A DNA stretch of 64,000 bases from Anastrepha obliqua (taxonomy: Eukaryota; Arthropoda; Insecta; Diptera; Tephritidae): positions 94,185,784-94,249,783 of the forward strand of contig NC_072893.1 in assembly GCF_027943255.1 (NCBI RefSeq), read 5' to 3'. Of the stretch, positions 35,468 to 44,194 are shown piece after piece. Made by a program: the position numbers and the translations under genes. The notes under the pieces are model-generated. The model saw only the letters and a list, made by a program, of their open reading frames with translations, had not been told where the DNA came from and searched no databases. Within the stretch, counting starts at the first letter, position 1; each line of letters opens with the position of its first letter.

Positions 35468-36059
35468 CATGATGGTGGAATAAGCTGCTGGAGATTTTGA
35501 TTGGATTTTTATTTTTTTCCTGCTAAGTGTTTTAATTTCGAGTAGTGATTTCAAGTGCTCGGAAATGGTCTTTATTAGGAGCGACAAGTTGTTAATCTTA
35601 TCTACAAAGATAGGTGGAGGTTTTGGGACATTTTTGACTATAGCATCGGGCTCCTCATTTTCCAGATGAACAAATTTATTTTTAGGTGAATTCAGCTTGC
35701 TTAGCCAATAGTTACCAATTTTGGCTTTCTTTGGGGCTTTTCAGCTTTTTCGGGACTCTCACGCCCTCTTTCACTTGATTGCGCTTTGATCCAATCAATG
35801 ACATAACTTGGATTTACACTACTATCATCATTTATTCCTCTAAGATATGCTTCAGTTACCGAGGATGCCTTTGAGGATGCTTGGAATGCATTTTGGGTTA
35901 GGTTAACGGGTTCAAAAAGATATTTTTTTCTGTCAGTGTTGAATTTGTGGTACTTTTCCCACCTCCAGGTGGTAGAGTTCTATTAATTCCCATTTACATG
36001 GACTTTGTTGAAATTGGGATTAATGGCACCCCTAAACAATTGTTTTTTCCGAAGATCTA

Positions 36060-36900
36060 CTATTGAATTGGGGAGGGTGTGTCGGCTAAACACTTTACCA
36101 TGAAAGCGCGAACAATAGCTAAAGCTTTAAAGCTAATAGCTGAAAGCTTATTGTGATTGGGTAAGCAATCTGTTGGTTGGTATGCGCAGAGAACTTCCGG
36201 TTTACCATCCGTTTGTTGAATATTTTCTGGTGCTGCCAGTTGATGATGACCTTCGGCTAAACGTAACGACTGCAGAACACTTTGAAGAATTTGAACATTC
36301 ACGGAAATTAATTAAAATGTAATTGCTGATCACTTTTCTATGTAAACACTTACTAGGGTTAACAGGAGTGTAACAAATAAATCGGTTTTAACATTTTTTA
36401 TTGAAAGTGAATCTTATTTCAGTAGTAACAAAACAAAAGCCAATAGCTAAATTTATATGCATTTAATAATACTTTTGTGTGTTCATATCTGATAAATTAC
36501 CTTAAAGTATGAAGAAAGAAGCTCGATGCAAACAAAAAAATGCGAAACGGAGGACGAATCTTTTGAATACGTTTTGTGCGGGTCAGAAGCAATTTAATAT
36601 GATTTGAGATTGAAGTGATAATTGTCTTCTTACCTGAAGTAGGTCGTTCACTCTGATTATTTGATGCAAGGCGAATATTAATATTTCAATAATTTGAGGA
36701 TTCCAGCATTGAACACAAGAAGTTATACCAGGAAGGTGTTGTAAACTTAAAGTTCTTTTTAAAGTTTCCTTTTTGCTGAAAAAGATGCCTGAATTGCAAA
36801 TGCTTTGTAAGAAATTATAATGAGAAATGGGTACATCGACACTATTTTGTAGCGACACTAAATTATTAATTTGGGAGGCGCCAAATTCACTGAATATTGC
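36060..36900 (-). other. Candidate two-exon host gene fragment, unrecognised
   Basis: Exon 1 candidate, 36634-36900: preceded by TTCGCTTCCAG and followed by CAG|GTAAGA, 267 bp, open in one frame (AIFSEFGASQINNLVSL to IIRVNDLLQ). Exon 2 candidate, 36060-36269: preceded by AAGTGTTCTGCAG, open to a stop at 36060 (SLRLAEGHHQLAAPENIQQ onward). Both junctions are phase 0, so they join in frame across a 364 bp intron. No domain is recognised, and no upstream exon was found before the mariner at 37.1 kb. The chance-ORF explanation cannot be excluded. Confidence 0.3.
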
Positions 36901-37100
36901 CTGGAAGCGAACTTAGAAAATGTAAACCGCAGATGTAACTATTCAAGTGTTTTATTTATTATTTCATATTCTTATATTAATGGTTTAAATCAGGATGAGA
37001 AGAATAGGGGAAACGAGAGAACAGTAAGTGGAAAGTTGGAGTAAATATAGGTCAGTAAATAGAAAGGAGAGGGAATAGAATTAACTGTAATAGATAAATA

Positions 37101-38413
37101 CAAGGTGAAATCCAAAATAAACAAGACTGGCGTCATAACATTTTTTTTTTGATGGTGCCATCTTTTTAATGAGTTAGTGCGTTGGACTTCCCCTAGCTGA
37201 CTTCCAGTGAAAGCTTGGTGACATTCGGTTCAGTGGAAGCGAAGTTATTGCGTCTAAAGTGTCAGTATGTTTGGTGCATCGGTACAAAAATGAGTTTCGA
37301 ACGAAGCGCTAATATAGAATTTTGTTTTAAAATCGGTAAAACATTAACCGAAGCATTTGAATTGAGAAAAAAAGTGTATGGCGATGATTGTCTATCTCGT
37401 GCCAGAGTTTATGAGTAGTTTTCATGTTTCAGAGATAGTTGTGAGGACATAAATGTCAATAAACATACGGGCCGCCTAAAATTAGTAAATTACCGAAAAC
37501 TCCATCGAAATTGTTCGTAAATTTATCAAAAATGAACGAAAATCATAGTTGAAATTCATGGAATCGGAGTTGAACATCTCCAAAACATCGATTTATCGCA
37601 TTTTAACGGATCATTTGGGCTTACGAAGGATCTGTGCACGTTTCATTCCGCGCAAGTTAACTGAGGACGAGGACCAAAAATTGCTCAGAATTCAACATTC
37701 GATAGACATCATTAAAGAGGCGAGAAAAGAGGGGAACTTCCTTTATAACATTGTAACTGGGGATAAAGCGTGGTGTTTCCAACATGAACCTGAAACTAAG
37801 AGTGAAAGTGCCAAATGGAAGGCTCCAGACGAGCCACCACTCAAAAAATCGCGTTTAGAGAAGTCAAAAATCAGGTCGCTGCTCATTTGTTTTTACGATT
37901 CCAAAGGAATTGTCCAGAAGGAGTTCGTGCCAATGGGCCAAACCGTTAACGCAATTTGCTATCTTGGCGTTTTGAAGTGTTTGTTGAATCGCATTCGTCG
38001 AATTCGCCCTGATTACTGCGAAGGAGGAAGCTGGCGCTTATTGCATGATAATGACCAATCTAATCGATCCACTCTTGCGACTGATTTTTCGACAACAAAC
38101 CGCATTTTAACCTTGAATTACTCACCGCATTCGCCTGATATAGCTCACTGTAACTTCTACCAATTCGGGAAATTGCATTTGGCCATGGAAGGAAAACGTT
38201 TTACGTCCGTAGAGACCATCTAAAAGGCTTGTACCGACATTTTGAAGGGCATTCCGGTCAATGATCTGAAACACTCTTTCGAAAATCTTTTAGATCACGC
38301 AACGCACTGAGGCCTGAGGGGGCTATTTTGAATAAATAAACTCGAAGTTATTAGGACAAAACTCCTGTCATTTCTATTTTAGCTCAGTCTTGTTTATTTT
38401 GGACTTCACGTTG
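37101..38413 (+). mobile_element. Full-length mariner, TA-flanked
   Basis: TA stands at 37099-37100 and 38414-38415. The ends are CAAGGTGAAATCCAAAATAA and, inverted, CAACGTGAAGTCCAAAATAA. It is 1.31 kb, full mariner length. Its right TA is also the left TA of the next mariner fragment. Confidence 0.92.
37290..38310 (+). pseudogene. Mariner transposase with several lesions
   Basis: It starts at the ATG at 37290 (MSFERSANIEFCFKIGKTLT). A TAG at 37416-37418 replaces an expected Trp, and frame changes follow to 37549. The frame then stays open for 224 codons: NISKTSIYRILTDHLGLRRI, IVTGDKAWCFQHEPET (Asp present), FVPMGQTVNAICYLGVLK, LLHDNDQSNRSTL and HSPDIAHCNFYQF. The third catalytic Asp, normally in APCD, is Asn here. 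A stop at 38221 precedes the C-terminal tail. The copy is inactive. Confidence 0.9.
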
Positions 38414-38415
38414 TA

Positions 38416-38720
38416 CAGGGTGGGCCAAATAAGACCTACTAACTACTACTATTACTATTAGCAGTATGCGCAGTTGCTCCATCTTGTTGAAACCACAAAT
38501 TATGATACTGCTCCGCCATTGGACGCAAAAAGTTTTCAATCAATGTTCTGTAAGAAGCTCCTGAAATCGATTCCGGCGTTTCATCTTCATTTTCGAGGAA
38601 ATATGGACCGATAACTCTAGTAGCCATAACACCGCACCAAACAGTACATTTAGATGGGTGCAACTGATGTTGGTGTGTTTCCCTTGGATTTTCAGAGCCC
38701 CTCAATCTACAGTTTTGTTC
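38416..38720 (-). mobile_element. Mariner fragment (WFQQDGA type)
   Basis: It begins with a terminal-repeat-like CAGGGTGGGCCAAATAAG. The minus-strand frame 38439-38705 reads SENPRETHQHQLHPSKCTVW, VIGPYFLENEDE and WFQQDGATAHTA. The sequence after that catalytic Asp is deleted, and the N-terminal half and right end are missing. Confidence 0.82.
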
Positions 38721-39086
38721 AGCGAGAAGTGTGTAATACTAGTTAATGTTAAGCTTAAGTATAACACAGACCTACAAAATCTCGCTTTTTTACAGTTTCT
38801 AAAACCGCTATGGGTGTTTCCTGAAGGTTTTTTATCCTGAAACGAATATGACTCTGAAAATGTTCCAGCACGTCAGGATTTTTGGCAATTTGAGGTTAAA
38901 TAGTCAAAAAATGCAGATTTTGGCCATTTTTTAAATTTTTTTTGAGCAAGGTAAAGTTTTTTTTTTAATTTTCCACATCGGCATCGCAAAGTACTACTCT
39001 TCAGCTTTAAAATCAATTTTTAAAAATATTTTTGCGATTAATATAAAAAAAGTTATACTATTTTGAATTCGCCCTTTACAGGGGCG

Positions 39087-39724
39087 TTAGAGAGTTAGAA
39101 AGGTTGAATTTGCATATCTAAAAGTCTCCAATTCAAATAGAATATCAGTCGATTGACTTTGACTAAATTCGACTCTAGACTGTAAAACATCATCAATATC
39201 CTCAGGTGACACAGGGACAGGAAAGCTCGGGCCATGTTCTACCGGCTGATCAACTGATGTAACATTAGGATAGATAATAACTTTTTTATTTTTGGAGTTA
39301 TATCCACTAACATCTATACAGCAAAAATAACAATCGTCTAAGTGGTTGTTTTGCTTTCTCCATACCATGGGTACTGCAAATTTAAAAGCTTTCTTCGTTT
39401 TTTAAGCCATTTCCTTAGATCCTCGACACAAACATAACATACTTTACGCGGAACCCAACACTTGTCTTGATTACTGATTTCTAAACCAAAATATGCGAAG
39501 TAAACTGTTTTTACAAAGTCAGTATTTTCCCTTTGATGTTTTTTAATGACAAAATTACCACATATGTCAAAAAGCGTTAGGAGCATTTTTACAATCACGT
39601 TTAACCATTTTAATTTTGAATGAAAAACGCACAGCAATTTGAGGTTATAACTCACTGAAAGAAAGCTAACAGCTGTTAAATTTATAAGAACTACCAACTT
39701 AAAAACATTTTCCTTCATTGCCAA
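39087..39724 (-). pseudogene. Uncharacterised arthropod repeat protein, copy 2 (N-terminal part)
   Basis: Two overlapping minus-strand frames (39338-39724 and 39087-39368) give the N-terminal region of the family seen at 17.4-19.9 kb. The text reads FDICGNFVIKKHQRENTDF, KTVYFAYFGLEISNQDKCW, VCYVCVEDLRKWLKKR and LDDCYFCCIDVSGYNSKNK, then IIYPNVTSVDQPVEHGPSFP. Paired CxxC-type motifs suggest zinc binding. One frame change near 39350 is needed, and the rest of the protein is absent. The flank beyond the N-terminus (39936-39947) contains GGCCTGTGTAAT, also present in the fold-back arms. Function unknown. Confidence 0.7.
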
Positions 39725-41134
39725 TCTGATTACATTTTAATAATGTTGCCAACTAAAAAGTATTTAAGAAGTTAAAAATATATCCGATACATTTTGGTAC
39801 ATAAACTTTATTTTTACTTAATTGTAAAATGTGAAAAATTAATGGGTGATATAACTTTTTAATAATTTTTTTCGTAATCAGGACACCAAATTACAAAATA
39901 ATTAGTTAAAACTATCGAAAAAGTTTTTTGGTTGTTGGCCTGTGTAATTTTTCTACATGCGTCCTTATTACCTACATACATATTTAGGTATTAACATATT
40001 TATTTACAATATTTATTAATTATAATTATTTCAAAGTGTAAATATTATTATTAGTGTGTTTACTTAATTAGTTTTTTTAAGTGCGATTTAATTTTTTTTC
40101 GGTTTTATTCAACGTTTTGTTGCCTTCTGGCTTGACAACTGCTAAAGCTTAAGCAAATATGGGATGGTTAAAACGTACGTGTGTTAGTTTGTTGTCACAA
40201 GTAGCTGTCTCGACTGAGAGCTAAGAACTTACAAATCGATATCCAATCGTACCAGCTTATTCATATTTCAACTGTGCCGGCTGAGAAGGCGGTTGGCAAA
40301 GCATAACGGATGAAGAAGGCAGCAACAATAATTATTATGCTATTTTCCTTAAGAAAACTACAACAGAAAGTTTAACGCACACTCACACGCACATAAAAAA
40401 ATGTTTCCAGAGCAAAATTAATGTCATCAAGTGCCTTCAACAGCAGTGGGTGTGCATACTTTATTATTATTTTTTGTCATTTGTTTGCTAAGAGTCAGTC
40501 ATACTCACATAGTATTCACCACTACCAGAACTCCATTGCGAACGAAATTAAGGCTGTCAATACTCGTAGCCTTGCTATCAAGGACTTGTCGAACAGCTAG
40601 AGCGTTTGTTAAATGTGTCGGTATTTGTATGGATATCACATACATCTCATCGCCTACTAATGACACATTGATAGGCAGGCTGAGGTCGCTGTAATTGTCT
40701 TCCAGAATTGCTAGCAGTTGCTAAGCTTGTCGGTAAGCGTGTAAGCTTTTCAACGTGCGAGTTTCTAGCGTATGTAAGTATGATATGTGTGTATGCTTTG
40801 ACATGTGTTCGTGTGATGTGTATGTATGTAAATATGTATCTATGTATTTAAGCACGTAGTGGTAACAAGTAGCTGTGAATAAATGTTCGCTCATCATGCA
40901 ATTTTCTGGTGAAGAGGAAGCCACATTTTTTCAGCATAAGTATTTATTGCGCCGTTAGATGGCGGAAAACGAGTTTTATTGACAGCAATTAAGAAATATT
41001 TACGAAAATGTTGGCACATTAATAGTTTTGTTGATAAAATACGCTAAGTTAAATCATTAAAGGAATATTGTGGCATTAGAGTTCAAATACAGGGTGATCC
41101 ATTCAGCGTAAGAAATTTAGGTTGGTTAGAAACG
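39725..41134. other. No gene seen
   Basis: AT-rich, with TATGTA-type simple sequence near 40800-40850. The frame 40431-40694 has no domain. Confidence 0.45.
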
Positions 41135-41500
41135 GTGGCGGTGGACTCCCCACTCTCGCCTACAATTGACACTACAACGTTCACAACTCTCCTACCCTCA
41201 ATGGCAGAGTGGGAACGGAGTGGCTTAAGACAGGGCGAGTTCATCCATGTATACACAGACAGCTCAAAGCTCGAGGGTAGAGTAGGCGGAGGTGTATTTT
41301 CCGAACACTTGGCAATCTCCTTCAGTTTTCGGTTTTTCGACTATTGCAGTGTACCTCTGGCTAAACGAATGGTAATAATAAAAGCCATGACACTGGTCCA
41401 TGACACTGGACACTCAGTTGATATCTGCATTTTGCGACGTCAAGGGAACTGCAGGACCCATGAACTAGCCTCACTTGGCACCAACTAGACTGACATGAAA
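41135..41500 (+). pseudogene. LINE-D RNase H fragment
   Basis: VYTDSSKLEGRVGGGVFSEH and SFRFFDYCSV match the start of a LINE RNase H domain and are close to LINE-A and LINE-B (TDGSK.DG.VG.G.F). The usual FQAE that should follow is lost, and the rest is short and broken. It lies back-to-back with LINE-C. Confidence 0.7.
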
Positions 41501-41609
41501 TTGAAATTTGAAAAGGTCGAGCCATGGAGCACCAGGAGATTTGGTGGTTCCTAAAACACTCAGGCTAAGGAGCCCATTGTATTTAAAGCTCTGTAAAGGG
41601 GGTAGATAG

Positions 41610-41676
41610 TCAAGGAGGGAAGGAGAAAAGTGTCAGAGAAAGAGATAGGAAAGAATAGAGACAGAGATAGAGATAG
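41610..41676 (-). repeat. LINE-C 3' tail, TCTCTA-type simple repeat
   Basis: Directly after the stop of the LINE-C frame (minus strand) is a TCTCTATCTCTGTCTC-like simple sequence. It probably marks the retrotransposon 3' end. Confidence 0.55.
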
Positions 41677-42690
41677 TTAGTCCTGTGAGAATTTTCCAGA
41701 TTCTTTGGCAATTTTGTATATATCCTCCAGTTTTAGAGAATGAATATTACTCATTCTCATGACATCGGAACCCAATACTCGTAGTTGCGCTCTAGCAAAG
41801 GCAGGACACTCACAGAGAAAGTGCTCAGTGCTATCCGCCAGCTCCAAGCATGACAGGCATACCGGGTCCTCGATGATTCCAATGGTGGTCATATGCGGAC
41901 CCCATGGGTTGTGTCTTGTAATGATACCGACCATCAACCGAATGTCTTTCCTTCTAAGTTTTAGTAGAAAGTTTGACAGTTTTCTGTTCGGACTTGTCAC
42001 AAAACACTTTGCAGTTCTGCAGCGTTCTAGACCGGACCATAGCTCTTTATGTAGATTGCATATATAATTGCTGATCCAATTCTTGATTCCTGCGGAACTG
42101 ATTCCGATTATTGGCTCTGGCTCCTGTGGGGGCACCGCTGATCCACGGTTGGCCAATTCGTCGGCAATTTCGTTTCCTTGAACAGCGGAGTGTCCCGGAA
42201 CCCATATAAGTACAAGGCTGTTTTGTCTTGCGACAGAATTAAGCTTCTTCTTACATTCTTGATTAATCTTTGAGGGTTGCTTCGCGTTCTCCAGGGCCTT
42301 CAATGCAGCCAGACTGTCACTGCAGACTCCAATCTGTTCCCCGCTCCATCTCCTCTCGATTATCCATTCGGCTACTTTCAGGATGGCAAAAACTTCTGTT
42401 TGGAAAACATTTGCCATTCCCCCCATAGCATAGTGATACTTATTACTATCGTTTAAGTACCATCCGGCTCCAGACCCTATCTCATTCTTGGACCCATCGG
42501 TAAAGAAAATATACGTCAAACCTCCCTGCATGCATTCTGGATTGCTCCATTGCTCATGCAATGGAAATCTGACATCAAATTTTCTTCCAAATGAAACTGT
42601 GGGTATCAGGTTATCTTTAGGTGCCAAAAATAGTGGATACTGCTCCGATAGCAACTTAACTAGACTGTCATTCTTGCCACTTATATCTAC
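41677..42690 (-). pseudogene. LINE-C: RNase H and C-terminal domain, open for 325 codons
   Basis: 5'-truncated ORF2 end of a non-LTR retrotransposon with an intact-looking RNase H: FFTDGSKNEIGSGAGWY (Asp), NVFQTEVFAI (Glu), VCSDSLAALKAL (Asp) and WVPGHSAVQGNEIADELA (His/Asp). It then has IRLMVGIITRHNPWGPH and a zinc-knuckle-like CLSCLELADSTEHFLCECP. The frame is open from about 42690 (VDISGKNDSLVKL) to the stop at 41677, with no lesion, so insertion may be recent. The polymerase domain is absent. Group I/LOA/Jockey by RNase H; the clade is unresolved. Confidence 0.88.
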
Positions 42691-42692
42691 CT

Positions 42693-43430
42693 AAAATAAT
42701 AAGTAATATATATAGGAGCCTAGCTCTAAAAGAGCGGGAATATGAGAAAATATTTATGACACCACCGACCTCCACAGGTAAAAAAATTATAAATTTTAAA
42801 TACATGGAAATACTGCAAGCTGCACTTAAGGAATAAACAGCAAAGATAATACACAGATTCTTTATATAGAAGCAAAACCAATGAAAGAAAACATAAAAAC
42901 ACTGGTAAGATAAATGAAAAGATAAAAAAAATGCGTGGCAGCTTAGTCAATTGAAGTCGTCAAGGTTTACATTTGTTCAGAAAAATTGTGATTAATACGA
43001 GTAGTAATAAATTAAATAGTACATAAATTACATACGTGATAGAAATATTGTGTAATATATCTAACTACCGTTAGAAGGGTGATGCGAAAGACGCATGGTG
43101 AAAAGATTTTTAGAGGAGTGTTCTTTAACAGACCGTTATTCGGTTTTGAGCGAATTTAGCAAAATCTACGATGGCGAAAAGAATTGAGAAGGTGTTGCCA
43201 GTAACAGACCGTTATCTGGCTCTATGCGCTGATTTTCGCAATTTTCTTTTTCACAATAATTAAAGAGGAAACCTTGTAAATTTAACATCCTTGTAAAAGG
43301 CGCAGAAGTAGTGAAGCAATTTGCCAACGTTTTTAACAACGAGACACCTTTATGTCGATATTTTTTAATTACTTAGATAACACTTTATATATATTTATTT
43401 TAACAAATTCGATATTTTGTAGTTACAGCC
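42693..43430. other. No gene seen
   Basis: AT-rich. Two imperfect copies of a roughly 45 bp unit containing AACAGACCGTTAT occur at about 43128 and 43200. Confidence 0.45.
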
Positions 43431-43434
43431 TTTT

Positions 43435-43480
43435 TTCATTTCATTTCATATCATTTCATATCATTTCATTTTTATTAAAT
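43435..43480. repeat. Microsatellite, CATTT/CATAT repeats
   Basis: Tandem TTTCATTTCATATCATTT-type units over about 45 bp. Confidence 0.8.
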
Positions 43481-43684
43481 CTCGCTTACAGAACTAGAGG
43501 TACAAAATGAAGATCATACTTAACCCTAATCCCATGTCGATGGGTCGGCGCTTATTTCTACTATATAACGCCAGCAAAAAATTAGAAAAAATTCAAAAGG
43601 TATCTTCTAAGCTTTAACTAAACATATCCGAAGAGATTTTTTTTAATTTTTTATTTTAATAATATTTTATCATAAACAAATGGT

Positions 43685-43971
43685 ATGGAAGATGCACCGT
43701 GCAGTAATTTCATAAAAAATGAGCCCGACACGAAGGATAATCGCCATGATATTAGGATTAAAGATAAGACTCAAAAGTACGTATGCATTTCTTTTTAAGA
43801 TTCGATTAATTTAGCCTATATCACGACGCTATATCTTACAGAGCTGAGGTATACAATTTTACAGAAATGTTAATAACATCTCTCATAAAAGAGCAATATA
43901 AACTAACAGGACAGAGCGCCAATGGTAGATTTAAAAGAATACCCGGAGATGAAAAATCAATATTTTTTTGA
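43685..43971 (+). CDS. Candidate intact two-exon small gene, 73 residues, unrecognised
   Basis: Exon 1 (43685-43776) opens MEDAPCSNFIKNEPDTKDN. A 65 bp intron (43777-43841) runs from GTACGTATGC to CTATATCTTACAG. Exon 2 (43842-43971) continues KAEVYNFTEMLITSLIKEQY and ends ...IPGDEKSIFF, TGA at 43969. The splice splits a Lys codon (AA|A) and keeps the frame open. Without splicing the frame differs. The intron size is typical of flies. I do not recognise the product; it is charged, without signal peptide or membrane segment. It could be the start of a longer, broken gene, since it lies 220 bp from piggyBac-C. Small size leaves room for chance. Confidence 0.4.
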
Positions 43972-44194
43972 AATTTTATTATACTCGACAAGTGCTCTTA
44001 TTATAGGAACATGAGAAATGTAGTAATTGGATGTTAGCATATGGAGATAAAATGGATTTTGAACACTAAGAACTTTGCAGGACATATTAAAACTAATCAG
44101 CTCAAGAAGCTCAGAACAATGAAAGTTCACCACTTATTACGTCGTATACAAACGTGAGAGAGTCGATTATTCTTTTACTTTCTAGTGCCTTTAA

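Larger units (their letters stand above)
33700..36050 (-). pseudogene. Jockey-type LINE: ORF1 (gag-like) and start of ORF2, split by a mariner
   Basis: Minus-strand ORF1 text reads VIDWIKAQSSERGRESPEKA, NWLSKLNSPKNKF and PPPIFVDKINNLSLLIKTIS, then KIQSKSPAAYSTI (35475-35900). After the mariner it resumes KPKVERSFKIIFKLMHPS (34180-34255). This pattern (PPPI.VDKI followed by a Y.T..YKPK...R..FK region) is typical of Jockey-clade ORF1 proteins. Further on, IALWNANGLSLSRN (33780-33815) is the usual opening of the ORF2 apurinic endonuclease (LWNANGL). Most of ORF2 is missing. Many stops. The clade call rests on remembered motif order. Confidence 0.75.
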
